NCBI GenBank assembly: GCA_013398015.1
Contig: VZRR01007842.1
Coordinates: 62,001 to 126,000 of the forward strand
Origin: Oreocharis arfaki
Lineage: Eukaryota > Chordata > Aves > Passeriformes > Paramythiidae
Direction of reading: 5' to 3'
Length of the DNA stretch: 64,000 nucleotides
In this document: positions 1 to 13,500 of the stretch, piece after piece
How the letters are laid out: every line of letters starts with the position of its first letter
Position numbering within the stretch: the stretch's first letter is position 1
Position numbers and translations under genes: made by a program
The notes under the pieces: generated by a model
Database searches by the model: none
What the model saw: only the letters and a program-made list of their open reading frames with translations
Told to the model about the DNA's origin: nothing

Positions 1-1482
1 CTGGATTTACCATCATGACTCATTTGTTATCTCATTCTTTCCAACTCTGCCTCGAGAACATTGCACTAGGTTCTGGCACCATTATTGACAAATTGAGGGT
101 AATTTAAAGGAGAGCATCACTAGTTGTGAAAGAGCTGGAGGATAGGAGAGCTGAAAGATTAGGAGAGGAGCTACAAAGCTTCATAAGCTATTGCTGACTA
201 AAGGAATGCTTTACAGAATGAACATTTTTCTCAGTAGAAGGACTATTGTACCCATTGCATAGGTAGAACAATATGTCCTAAAATTAAGTGGTTATTCTTC
301 AGCTGTAGGGAAGAGTGAAAGTTGTCAGAGGGGAAAGAGTAATGTTAAAATTTGCCTGCTGAATATTTCCTAGAATACTTTTAGAATATTGTAGAAGTAT
401 AACCACTTTAGAATCCAAAGCTTGCGGAGATGGCCTGAAACAGTAATGTATGTTCCCTGTTAAAGGACTTTTGAACAGCGCTTGCAAGCAGATGTTTGAT
501 AGCTATTGGTATAATAGATGATAAGTAATTCATTTAATGACACAATATAAAGAGAAAAAATAGGGGTTACTAATAAAAGGAGTAGTTCTGAAAATCTTTC
601 TGGTACTCACAGGTTACACTGTGAAAGAATGTATCAGATTAAGAGAAGGTTTCATCAGTTTTGTCTAACAGATTCAACTAAATATTAAAAATATATTGTA
701 AGGAACCATCTTGCTGTGATGTTGAGACAGGCTGGACATTCACTGGGTTCTGCTGTGCTCCGAGTTAAATTTGCATCCGTGTTTGTGGATGTGGCAGGCC
801 TGTCCGAAATCATAGTACTCAAGCATCCAGCAAACTTGACTTGGCAAAAGTTAAGTATATGGGTTAGTTGAGGAGCTGTGGGAGTGGCAGCTGAGATGAA
901 AGGAGTTTTGTATCTAAAACTTGGGGTGAAAAATAAGGAAGTGAAAGGTTGTTATCTGTCCAGTGATGCTGCACACACCCTCTTGGAATGCAGAATTGTC
1001 CCTCTCAGTAAAGCCAGTCTGCTGTCCTGTTTCCAGCTGTGGCAACTAAAACTCACTAAGGAAAGGTTCCTTGGAAAGAAGGCCAGTAGGTTTGCTCACT
1101 GCCTCAGTCTGTCCTGCCAGGGGCTGCCGTCACTGTCTTGGGGCATTCTGGCATGGAGCAAATGAGGGATGGTTTAACAGCCACTCGTGTGCCTGCTCGC
1201 TATGACTAGGTGCAGCTCATTGTACCTCATTTCAGATACCAGGTTTCATAGCATGCTTCAGGTTTTTCACTTTTTGAAGGTTTTTATTTGGTGGTGTATG
1301 CATGGATTGTGTACACTTTCCAGCAATTTTTGCAAAAACAAACAATTTTTGTCAACGATGGCCTTCATTGTCTCTGATCAGTTTGTTTCTACCACTCTTG
1401 GTTTCTCCTACTGTACTTATAATTCTACTGCTTACCTTTTTCTTCCGGTTTCTGCTGCAATTTACTGTAATTCTCTTTTTAG
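1..1482 (+). other. FHOD3: Upstream FHOD3 intron (partial)
   Basis: AT-rich sequence ending in the acceptor at 1482. A 95-codon plus-strand frame (878-1165) has no family likeness and no splice context. I see no exon, repeat family or RNA gene here. Confidence 0.7.
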
Positions 1483-1533
1483 CCGTGATTATTTAGACAA
1501 AAGAGAAGAACTAAGACAAGCAAGAGAAGAGAG
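1483..1533 (+). CDS. FHOD3: FHOD3 exon: helical linker, first part
   Basis: Short 51-base exon encoding RDYLDKREELRQAREE plus split codons at both ends. The first base completes a codon from an upstream exon outside the window; the last two bases (AG) join with A at 5804 to make Arg. The acceptor is a pyrimidine tract ending ttttag at 1482; the donor is gtttgt from 1534. The alternating charged and hydrophobic residues suggest a helix that continues into the next exon (RYKYLEKLAAEEYEKEL). This segment lies between the N-terminal autoinhibitory half and FH1 in the family. An in-frame ORF extending upstream and downstream of these borders is intron read-through, not coding. Confidence 0.88.
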
Positions 1534-4500
1534 GTTTGTATATCACACATCCATCCTTCCCTCTGGTTGTTTGCACTTCCTGTACTCTTTACTGTGGAGC
1601 TGTCGTGTGTTTACATTTTTAACTTTGCACAAAACACTTTTCTTCCAAAACACTTCTATAAGAAAGAAGTTGTTAAATTAAATAGCAGAATGAGGTCCAG
1701 CTGTAAGCACAGCAATAAATGAACAGCAGTGAGAATACTTAAAAATGATTGATGATCTTTTATCTGTTTGTGTGAGAAATAAGCTTACCCCATTTGCCTC
1801 AGAAATTTGCCCAAATTTAGTAGAGTTATAAATTAAATAAGCCTGTCTTTTTCACCCAGTGGGTCCCAAGCTTTCTGGAGGGTCAGAAAAGGCAACTGAG
1901 GATAAAGGAAATTGGGGTCACAAACATTGCAAAACTGCAGTGACAGGCTGATGGAAATGGTTCTGACCCACTCTCAGCATATTTCTGTCTTTCAGAGCCA
2001 AGTTTTCTTTGCTGATCTCTCTAAACATCAGCAAGTAAATTACAAAGCTTAGCAGTGTTTATCATTGGGGCATTGTTTTATTTTTATTTAAATAGCGTAT
2101 TTAAAGGGGCTGAGGGTTTGGGGTTTTTTTCTTTCCTTTTTTTTTTTAAATTCAATGAAATACTTTAGAAACTCTGGGGTAGGCTGGAAGGTATGTGCTT
2201 ATGAAAGCATATTTTTCAAGGAATACTCAACTAAAGACTTTTGCCTTTCTGTAGCTTCATCTCTACCTCCTCTAGTAATTGCATCCTGGAGGGAGCACTT
2301 GTTTTTACCTGGAAAATATGCAAGTTACTGTGCAAATAGATGAAAAATCATCCAGAGAGCTTCAGTTCTGCTTTTATGGTTCTCTAGAGATTACTCTCTG
2401 GATATACTTTTGGATTGTCAAGAATTGGAATAACATTATCAAAATAAGAGAGCAGCCATCTCAGAAATCATTGTGTTTCTGTGTTTTTACTTAGGTGGTT
2501 TTTTTGGTTGCTTTTGTGTTTTCTGGGTTTTTTTCACAAAATCATCATACAGGAAACAGTTTGTTTCTGCAGACTGAAGTTTTATCTATTGTGGCTGAAG
2601 TAGCTAATATTAAAAAATTATTTTAACATCTCTAGGAGCAAGAAAAGATGGCTTTCCATTGTGCTTCCAGTCAAAACAATTACAAATAGTTTAAAGCATT
2701 TTCTGAAATGAAATGCATTTGAGCACATGAGCATCATACACTGATCTGGCCTGAGTAAAACCTTTTTCAGTGAGCATGCTCATCTGCGAGTTTTGAAACA
2801 AATTAGAAGTGAGTTCTCCAGAACTTTCAAGTTGTAAGGGAAAATGCCAACTGGAGTATTTTTGGGGAAGTGCTCACCATCACTGCTGTGCAATCTCAGA
2901 CTATTTCACCATTCATTAGGAATGGTTTTTTATCCTTAGGACTCATTTGAATTGAGATGTTAAACTGTCAGTTCCTGCTCATAAAGAGGAAAGACATGTT
3001 TGCTTTGACAGCACATAAATATTGGAGAAAACTTCTGCAAATGAAGTCTTGCACCAGTAGTCCATTACATGGGCATTCTGTAACTACTTTTCTAACAAAC
3101 ACCTTTGCACAAACGAAGTTTTATTTCCTATAGGAAGTTGCATGTTAACTTGTTTTAGGAGAGTGCATAGACTGTAAGAAAATCCTATACTCAAGATGCC
3201 TAAAATCTTAGCTAAAACCGGATTTGTATGTTTCTTCCATGTCAGTTCTTGCTGTTCTATGGTTTGAGGCCTTTTCCCTTTGCTTGATTGGGTGTTTTCC
3301 AATGATACTTTAAGAACAAAACCAAGAAAGGTACGCTCCCAAGCCCTTTCTGGTGTGAGGTACAGCTCAAATGCTCTCCACCCCATGACTTTGTTGGTAC
3401 ATTAACATTTTAAGTTACCATCAGGGCTTTACTGAGATACCTAGAGAACTCATCATGGTACTTTCATCTACCTGAAGATAAGTCCAGTGTTATGTTCATG
3501 AGGAATACCAAATGGATAGCCACAGACTTTTGGCTCGTTGTCTGTAGAGAAGAGTCAGCCTAGGTGTGATGATGTCTGCAGGTTTCCATGATTTAAAAGA
3601 ATATGGCAGCATATGCAGTGTCAATCCTGTAGTGGAGGTATGGTAACTCATCCTTTCAACTCCTTCAGATTTTCGTCTTCACAAGACCTTGAGTATCTGC
3701 TGCTGGCATTCATTCATTATGAAGATATTTGTCAGAAACAAAAAATCGACTAAATAATGTTATTTATCAAGTGCAGGGTGTTAATAACTGATTCTTGAAT
3801 GGTTTTTTATTTCTCAGTTATAGCTGTTTATTAAGCTTCCCATTTTATAACTAGTTCTGCTGATGTGTTCCCACTGGAGTTCCTGTTCTGGTTCCTTTTT
3901 GTTTCAGTATAATAATCAGATACATTTTGAAAAGTTGACTTCTGATGATAATCTCTGCTTTGCTGGTTGGTGGTGCAGCACATAGCTACAGAAAATGTTA
4001 AAGCACCTGAAGAACTGAGGACAATAAAACACTGTAGCTCTCCCCATTATAGAAGGATCCATCCAGATCTTTGTTGTAGTCTGTTGGCAAACTGCAAAAC
4101 CCCCTTGGCAGCAGCCAGCTGGGCTGTACCTGTTTGTGCCAAATGATCAATTTGAATGGCTCTTCATGAGTCTGGAGTCCCATCTGCTCTGCCTGTGAGG
4201 AGGCAGAAGGCACCGTATGTAAGTGACCAATGTTCGGAGAAAGAGTGGCTTCATGAGCTGTAGCAAACATCATGCTGATGCCAGAGAAAGGCTTTCCCCT
4301 CTATTGAAAAGGCAAGATTCAGTCTCGAGAATTGGCCTCATGTTAGAACTGTAAACAGTTCCTATTTTATAACCATGCAAGTATGTAGCTTGTTATATTT
4401 CCATCCAGAGTCTGTAGGGGTTCTTTTTCTTGCAGAATTTGTTCAAAGCCTGTGCATACCTCTGGAGGAATAAAAGAAAATGAGTTTGTTCTTCATTATT

Positions 4501-7500
4501 GCTGTTTGCAGTAAGGCAAATTGCCTCTGAAAACACAAGGACTGCTCTTCAAAGACACATTTCTGTGCTCTATAAGGATGTTTGCAAATGTGCATGTGTG
4601 TGTGGCTACCATATGTACTAAGCATGTTTGTTACCACATATGGCTGACTTCTTTACCCTGCCTGCTTTTAGTGCACCCTCATACGCTAATTTGGGCTGTC
4701 AGTGATGCAGAAGGGGGGAGGAGAGGTGTTCACTGTTATGAAGTGTTTACAACAGTGTGTTATAGGGAATGACCAGAGTGTTTCAGGGACATAAGCAGTA
4801 GTCTTAATTAACCTGTTAAACAGCTCACTTGTGGATAAGGCAAACAGTATAAAGCCTGATCCAGCTGTATTCATGAATTTATTCCTTAGCAAATAATGGT
4901 GGATAAAATTAGCAGACATCTGGAACAAGCACATATTTAAAAGTTATTTTGGTCGAAATGTATAAAGCATACTATGAAGAATATGATTGGTAGCTGGTCT
5001 TAATAAACAGTTAGTGAGTTCTGCCTGCCTAAAATGCAAAACAGATGTATCTTTGTTCTTTTAAAGTGACTTTGATGAATAAACTACATGTGACGTCAGG
5101 TACAAGCTATTGGATGTCTGAGTCCGGCAGAGAAATTTTTCAGAATAAAAAAAAGAAACTTTCCATTGTAGGCTCTGGAGAGAACAAAGTGAATTCCAGT
5201 GCATTGCTCTCAGAGCAAATAGAAGCAGGTTCAGAGTTTTTAGATAGTCAATCCAAACATTTATTATTGATATTATTTTCAGGGAGATCTGTTTTTGTCT
5301 GCTGCATTTTCCTCTCCTTAGAGCAAGTCTCAGGTTTTGGCAATTTGCATCAGTATTAAGGGGCTCTGGATCTGGAGGGGTTTTTTTCTTCTTTTTTTTT
5401 TTCCCTCCCGTTTTAGTTTTGGGAGAGGGAGGGCTGAGAGGAGGAGGAGGAGAAGGAGGAGGGGGAGGAGGGAGAGGAGGAGGAGGTGAAAGAGGAGGGT
5501 GAAAAGGAGGACAGACAAATGCTTCCAAAAGGAGAAGGACTGTGCAGACAAAGTACTCTATCTAAAGGTTCTTTAACTCTGTTGGTTTTTGCTTCTGTAT
5601 TGTAATGAGTAATTTAACATTTTTTAGGGCAGTAGTCTTTGCTTTGGTGTGCACTTTTTGGCAGATTGGGCAAGCAGGCAGTTCAGTGCTCTACCCCTTG
5701 TGTCAGGAAGTCAGCTCATTCTCTGCAGGTGTTTCATCCATAAACAAGCATCAGCCACAGACTTCTTTTTCTTTACGGAAACCCTCTGGAATTTAACTTT
5801 CAGATACAAATACTTGGAGAAGTTGGCAGCAGAGGAGTATGAGAAGGAGCTGAAGAGTCGGAGTGTCAGCCGAGGCAGAAGTGAGCTGTCCTTGAACCTG
5901 AGATCTCCTTCAGCTCCATCCTCACCTGTACCCAAGTGTGTCAGCCCAGCATCCATAGAGTCCCAGGAAGAGCTGAAGACCCCTTCTATCCCTTGTGGAA
6001 CTCCTCAGCCCTCAGAAGGTAAGTGAAAAGGAGGGCAGGGGAAACAATGTTGGGTTTATCACAGTTTCTCTTGGGGTAGTGGTGATTTTTTGATGTGTGC
6101 ATGTAAGAATATAATCTATGAGGTGCCAAAGTAAAGGGTCTTAAATTGTTCCATCCTATCTTCCTGAATTTCCTATTCTTCTGCATTGATTTGGATATCA
6201 CATAATCTGTTCAATAATAGGATACACTGCTAATTGTTGCTATGATTTATACTATCGTCTGTTGCTCTTTGAATGGAATAATTAGAAAATAGAGAATACA
6301 GAGGGTCTTTATTTTAATGTCACTTTCCTTATATATGAGAAGTTACTGAATACTAGACAAACAGTATTCCTGCCAACAGATTTTGTGTATGTGGATTCTC
6401 TGAAAGAAATGCAACAGATGAATGCCAAGATTATAATAACCTTCCAGTAGAGCACAGGCTGAATGTGACAAACAGAAAAGGGCTTAAATTGAAGGCAGAG
6501 GGAGTGTGTTGATTATTTTTAATACCAAGAAAAACTCTTAAAATTGTAGCACAAGTCATAAAGGACTTAAAAGAGACCACAGAGAATTAGTAGAAAGGAA
6601 AGTATAACCAGTGTTTGCATGGTTGGTTTGCTGTCATATAATTTATTGGTGTACAGAGCAATGCTTTTAGTGTGTATATGTGTCATTCTGCCACTTGCAT
6701 CGTGTACCTCTCCTTCAGTCCTCAAAACAACACACGCCATACAGATTTATATTTGCACCACAAGATGTTGCATTAACACTGGGAGCTAGAATGCATGTTG
6801 AAGGCAAATTATCACCATCACTCATTTTTATTTTATTTGATTTCCTGCTACATGCTATTGGTGATTAATGCATTTGTAACTTGCACTGCTTGGTTTTATG
6901 GAGTGTTATGGCTGGTAGCATGCTATAAAGCAAGGCAATTTAAGAAAAACGTTACAAATACTGAATGTTGCATATGTTTGTCCTCACCGTACTAAGGAGG
7001 TGAAGTTTATTTTATTTAGTTTTATTTATTTTCCCAATTATATTCCCCAGTTTTCTTGTTTGGAGCCTTAAGAGTCTCAGTGGAATCATTTGAACTTAGA
7101 AACCACAGATATTTTCCTCCAGTATTGATAGTCAGAAACATCCAAACACCCATTTTATTTGATGCTATATTGCTTATAGAGCAAATAAGCTGGATTTTTC
7201 CACCATTAGGATTTCAGAGCTGGGTAGGGAACAAGTATCTCTTGTGATGATTATTTTAACATATTTCTCCTGGAAGCATTAAAAAAAAAAATTGCAGCAC
7301 GAAATGGAGCAGCACAATCCATTTGGAGAATACATTTAGAGCAGGTGTACAGGGCAGCTTCAGACAGCCAGAATATGGCAAAGCTATCAACATGTGGGTA
7401 CACAGGACATCTCTACTGGAACTCCTGGCGATATAGTAGGCATTGGAGGGCAGCACCTGGAAGCCTGGCAGATGGACCACAAGGAGATAATATATGGATG

Positions 7501-10500
7501 GGGCAGGGTGGGCTTCCAGCCAAGGGCAGCTGCAGGCAGATGGCCAGGACAGAAACTGAGCGGGGGCCTGAAATCTGCGTACTTCAGTGGGATCTGTGCA
7601 TGGGGAATGACTGCTTTTTCAGACCTACCCAAGGCATTGGAAAGGTCATAGGAAGTCATGAGCATGTGGGCAGGACACACCATCTGGAAGTGCCCATATT
7701 ACTGGATATCTGCCAACAAGGGACAGGCTTAATACAGACACTGTGCCATGGTCTGTGTACTATTACCTGCCCTCCTTATGCTCTATAATGAATTAAAATC
7801 TCAATTTTACTGTTCCTAGGAAGGGTTATGAATCCCACTTAATAGGTAGAGAAAATGCATCATTAACTTGCTCAAGCCGGTTGTAGAAAAGCTGAAACAG
7901 AGACAAGGACAGAACTCAGATTACTTGCACCCCAAGCAGTTGCTTTTAACGTAGGGTTCAACATCTTCCCAAGCAGGAATGAAACAGCAGAAGGAAAACA
8001 GTTCCTTTGTTCTGTGCATAGGATGCTCTGAAGACTCTGCAAGAATGGTGTTAACAGATGTGTGATATTCATCTGCAGAATTCAGAACCTGAGGTCAAGG
8101 GGAAAGAGTGTTCATCTACTAGCAAAACAATAAGGGATTTTTGAAGTCAGATTTATTTTATTTCTTTTGTGCTGAAATATCCTTTGGCCATCCAGTATCT
8201 ATTGGTGTTAAGAAGGAAACAGATTCTGTCTGTGGAACTTTGTCTCACACTGTGAAAAGTGTCAGTATCACTACCCAATATAAAAATCTGGACTTATTGA
8301 GCTGAAGTGTTTTCTCATATAAAACAATTGGTTCCACTGAAGTAATCAAGTCTTGTAGGACTTACTCTTGTAAAACTTGCATTATGGCATTCAGAGGAAA
8401 TGAAGGCAGTCCCATAACTGCAAAAAGGACCTTCATTTCTTTTTTCAGAGCAGCTACTTACTCTTTTGTAATTTCATTGGAGAATCTTTTGTGAAGTGCA
8501 AGTATGCAGTAAAGGAGGAGCAACAATAACTGAGACATCTCTGAAGTCAATCTACAGAGGAATTGCAGGTGAACCCTTCTCTGAAAGAAGCAGCTTTTTT
8601 AGCACTTGAGGAAGCAAGCAGGCCAACCCAAGTGCACACTGTGGACAGTAAGAGACCTTTTCAACATACTGGTAGTTGAGCAGGGTTCAAATACTGGCCA
8701 AAACATGACTGATCTTGTGGATGGGGAAGCACCAGAGCATGAGCGTGCAATGAGGCCAATGCAGCCCCAGTTGTAAAGCCAAAGGAACCATGACACAGAA
8801 AGTCAGAGGAGGAACTGGGGTGGGGGGACAAAAAAGGGTTGTTTCTGACTGCATGAAGAAAGAGCCAGTTCACTCTGCACCTGTTCTTAGCATCACAAGG
8901 AGCGAGAAGAAAAGACTGGAGTGGGAGTGGGGAGAGATAGAGAGTCCCTGCAGAATTCAGAGGAAGAGGAATCCTGTGCTGGAGGAGCTGAAGGGAGATT
9001 ACAGCCAAGACTTTAAGCAATGCCTGAACAGTTGGACTAAGAGGTCTTGGGCAGACATAGACATTTTTAGACTTACTGCATACATCCACAGGAGACACTC
9101 TCCATATGTATCTCACACCTCCAAGTGGAAAGCAGAGAAGATAGATGAGGATGTGGTTGGCTCATCAATTAGCCTGACAGGGGATTAGATGTGGGCCCAG
9201 AGGGATGTTTGTTCTCTTTGAGGGCTTATAGGACTGGAGGGTTGAGTTCTTATCAACAGGATACAACATCTTCTGTCTCCTTCGAAGTTCATTTATAGTT
9301 GAGTATTAAAGGAAATGTCCAAATCCTTCTACTGTATTATAGGTTCTTAGCCTTGCTTTTTGGAAGGGATCAGCTTACAAAGGTATCAGGCTTCTTAACG
9401 TCTCAGGCACACCTTCTTTGCTGATGATGCTTTTTGATAGGAACAGCCTTGCTTTCCTGAGCCTTTGCACTCTCCACCAGTAGAAGTCTGAAGACAGGGG
9501 ACAGAGCCTGGTCTGTTATTTATTTCTCTTGCCACCTGTAAGGTTGCCACTTAGTGTAGTGTTTTGTCTGGTATGAAAACAGACCCAGTAGATGTGGGAG
9601 CAAAAGTCGGAGCTCATTTCAAATAGGCCACTACTAAGCATTCACTGAGAATTGTTTTTTTTACAGATAGAGATGTTCTCATAAATATCACCACAGTGGA
9701 TTTACATGATGGAAATGCAAGTGATGGACACATGTCTAGCTTGCTGACTTTGTTCTCTTGATAGTGTTTCCTGGCAGATTTGATCTTTTTACTGCTTCTT
9801 AAGGGGAGTGCTGCTGGACTTAGCTCACTATTTTTAAGTGATTTGGATTATAGGTGGATTGTTTGATATTATCCCTAAAGAGAGAGAGAGGCTGTCAAAA
9901 TGAGCGTCAACATATCCTTGTTTTTTTCTAGTACTTAGGTTTTGTTATTCCTTGAACTCAAAAGAGCAGCCTATGCCATTATTTTGCTCTTTACTCTTTG
10001 CTGTGTATTAGAGTCTGCAAATTTGCTGCATATTTCTGGTATGTGTGGAGTATTTCTTGTTAGAAGAGTATCTGGAATTCTTTTGAACATTCAGTTTTCT
10101 CAAGCATTTCTTACATCTCCCCTGACTTTTTGCTATTGGATGTTCTGTGTAGCTTCATAATGACAAAGGTGCAATAAGCATTAGGAGTCCTGGCCATGTT
10201 TTAATCAACTTCTTTCTCCATCTCAGCCGTTGGAGTTGACCTTTTTGGTTATTGTGTGACAGATTTTTTTTTTAGAGAGAAGTATCTAAAATTCATATGC
10301 AAGTATGATTATTCATGGATGAATTGGTGGCATTTGTATATATGGATAATTGCACTGTGGCAAGCTGCTCATCTTTCGTGCTAAAGTACCACATTAGTTC
10401 CCGGAACTCCTGAAGAATTCTTAAGCTTCCATCTCAGTTATGTTCAAATCTTGGCTTGACTTTAAAATGTTCTCATGCTATACCTACACGCTGACAGCTG

Positions 10501-13500
10501 TGGTGAGAAACACATCACCGGGATTTGTAGTATCTGCCAACTTCTTGACAACCCTCTGTAATTTTGATTATCTCCTAGGCAGTGTCCAGGATACAGTCAT
10601 AGGTAAGGTACATTTAGAGAAACGAGGCATGGGCAGAGGTGCCTGCATATCTAGTATTAGACTTTCAGGTGCTGTCAATGGAGAAGAATGTGATCTTCAT
10701 TATTTTGGCTTATATTTACTTAGGATAAATCTACTTACCTGCTCACTAGAGGACTGAAGTATTTGGATTGCATTCCAGTATTTCAGTGTGATATTTTTTT
10801 TTCCCTTCCAAGGTTCATGTAGTTCCTGAAGAAATTCCCATTGTTTTTCATGTAATCCAAAGACAATGAGAAGTCCAGAAGACTCTTTTGCAATATTGTG
10901 ATGAAAAATAGTTAACAGAGGAACAAAAGAAATGTGACTTGGTCATTACAGTTCAGCCACCCAACACAAGATTTAGTACAGAGGGAGTTTGGGAAGTATG
11001 CAGAGCTAACATGCATGCCCATTTTTGCCACTCTTTGCATGGCCATTTCAGGTTTCAGGGAATTGTGAGCTGCTTGATGTGAATATGTGTGGATGCTCTT
11101 CAGTTTCTTTGCAGCATGCAGAGAACATTTGCATGTGAAAATCTGCTGTTACAGCTAAAAACCCTAAAGGTGAATGAATTAATTTCACTGGGAAAGCAGG
11201 GAAGAAGAAACCAAGTGTACTATCAACAGTGTTTGCTGTGTGCCAACTGATAAAAAAGCTCATCGTTAGCCATATGCCAACCAATTGGAAACTAAATATG
11301 TGCCATATGCCGCCAAGCAGTTGGAAACTTTGCTCAGTTTTGATGTGGCTATTCTGAACTAAATGTGCATGAACCAACATATGGTTTTTGTCAGCCAAAT
11401 GTGTGACAGTGCCATTTCCAGACTGTGCCATTCAACTGTGTTATTAAAACTAATATTTGTATTTTTTTTGTTGAAGTGTTCCTCATCAGGTGAAAAAAGA
11501 ATTCTTCCAGAACCCAAAGAAAATTCAACCAAAAGCCACAATCACCCTCCTTTTTGTTTTTTTATTTCTTTTTTTTTTTTAATCTCTTCTTACCTGGCTC
11601 TGTCTAAGCACTGAGTTGTCAATGCTCAGGTGAGATGCCCATTTTCTGCTGGTTCGTTCAAATCCTTGTGCGAGTCCAACACTGCAGCTGTGGAAGTATG
11701 TATAAAAATAGTGGGCTGGCTCCAGACAGCGAGTGAGGGGGCTTGCCAGGCCGTTCTCACGTGCAATGCTGTCGTCGCACAACATCCATCAGTCTGTTGC
11801 TCCTAATGTTCCTAAGCATGCCATGGACTTGCGTTTTATTTTCTTTCCATAAGGCACTTGTACGACTCTCACGTCGCTCTCGTTTAGAGAGGTGAACCTG
11901 AGGCGGCTCTGTTGTTAAGTGAATCTCTTTCTCCCATTGTTCTCTCCACCAGTGAGTGCCAGTGAACCCGAACCAGAGACAGAGACAGAACCAGAACCAG
12001 AACCAGAGCAGGAGGCTGAGGCTGAGGCCAAGCAGGGAACGGAGACACCCAAGGAAATAGAGGCTACAGAGGTGGGACCAGAGAGTGAGGTGGAGCAAGG
12101 ACCAGAGAGAGAGCCAGAAGAAAGTGCAATACTCAGTGAAAAAGAGAGGCAGAATGAGGAAGTGAATGAAAAAGACAACTGTTCTGCATCCAGTATATCC
12201 TCAGCAAGCAGCACTTTAGAGAGGGAAGAGAGAGAGGACAAGTTAACCAGTGACAATGAAACTGGTAAAGTGAAGCTTTTTCAATAATGAAGGGTTTCTG
12301 GTGGGAAAAAAAATGTTGAATTAGCAGCTCTGATGTTGTGTTAATTAGATAACAAACTCTTTGTACCTATCTAAGACTTTCTTCACCATGACCAAGTCTT
12401 GTCTACTCTCTGCTTGGACATCCAGACTTCATTGGGGTTTCTATGTTTGAGGGACAGTAGGGCCTTGATGAAATGAAGTTTTATTTGATTTGAGATCATT
12501 TTATTTCCCCTAAGATTAATGTATTAACTGTTGAATCACCATGTTGCAGAGACTTGAATCTCTAACACTTGGAGAATTTATTTGGGTGCTCTGTATAAAA
12601 GTCAATGAGACAAGGGGCTGTGCTGAGATGATTTGTCATGAACTTCCAGATACCTTTTCTCATCCTTTTCATGGAAAAGGAAGAGCAGTGAGGGCTGAGA
12701 TGTTTGTTCCTTTCCTTCAGCTCTTCTGCCTTGACCAGGCTTCAGACAGCAGAGAGAGATACATAGGAACTGTTGAAGATAGGTCTGGGCTGTGGCCGTA
12801 TTTAGCCCATGGGGAGGAGGCACATGAAATACACCGTGTCTAGAAAAGACCTGTTTTATGGTGCTGAGGGATTCTAGTCAAATATGCCACCAGGTACCAG
12901 CCTGGAAAGGCCTGGCCTGGAAAACACTTTAAGTACCAAGTTTCTGCCCAGAGAGATAATGATAACCAGAGTTCATCATGCAGCCTGGGCAGGGAGGGAA
13001 TAAAAGGCAGATTTTGACTTTGTTGATCACTTTTTTCCCTTTTTTATAAGGAGGTAAAGGAATGTAATGTGATTAGGGCATTTGATTCCCACGTTTTCTT
13101 TGGTCTGAACCATGGAATGCGTTGTCCCACATTTTCTAAATTCTAGATAAGAAAGCAAGATGTGCTTCATAGTGTGAAATGGTCCTGCTCTGTCCTGAAA
13201 AAAGAGGGATAGCTCTGAATCCCAATGATTACCTCATAGACATGAACTGTCAGATTGAACTGTTCAAGTTTAAATCTGTCACTTTTTTTTTTTCTGGGAA
13301 GCATTACATGAATTATATCCTAAATTTAAGAGCTAATTTCTTTTCAGTCAGTTCCAAGATTGAGTTACTTGGAATGCTATTATACTCATGAAGAATGTAG
13401 ATGGATATATGTGTAGGAAAGGCAGGGGAGGTATCACAGGTGGAGGATGTTGTTACACTGTGGCGTAGTCCAAGATAGTCCAAATGCAAATAAAGAAGAA

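Larger units (their letters stand above)
6019..11952 (+). other. FHOD3: FHOD3 intron, 5.9 kb
   Basis: Intron between the Ser/Pro-rich and acidic exons. It holds a possible old MIR-like SINE (7770-7950), a divergent tandem duplication (11269-11329), a T-run at 11568-11581 and ORFs of 85 to 151 codons (7345-7788 plus, 8661-9116 minus, 8790-9188 plus) that resemble no known family and overlap each other. Confidence 0.8.

Noticed and set aside
5061..5528. Proline-rich 155-codon minus-strand ORF resembling an FH1 or WASP-like domain
   Set aside because: It is the complement of the GGA-rich polypurine tract. No splice context or other domain is present.
7345..7788. 147-codon plus-strand ORF with overlapping ORFs on both strands
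   Set aside because: No recognisable motif and no splice support. ORFs of this size are expected by chance in GC-richer intron.
9828..9837. MEF2-like CTATTTTTAA site
   Set aside because: A match this loose is expected many times by chance in 64 kb of AT-rich DNA. No supporting cluster was seen.
11915..12256. Serine-rich minus-strand ORF
   Set aside because: It is a shadow of the acidic FHOD3 exon; the plus-strand frame has matching splice phases and family similarity.
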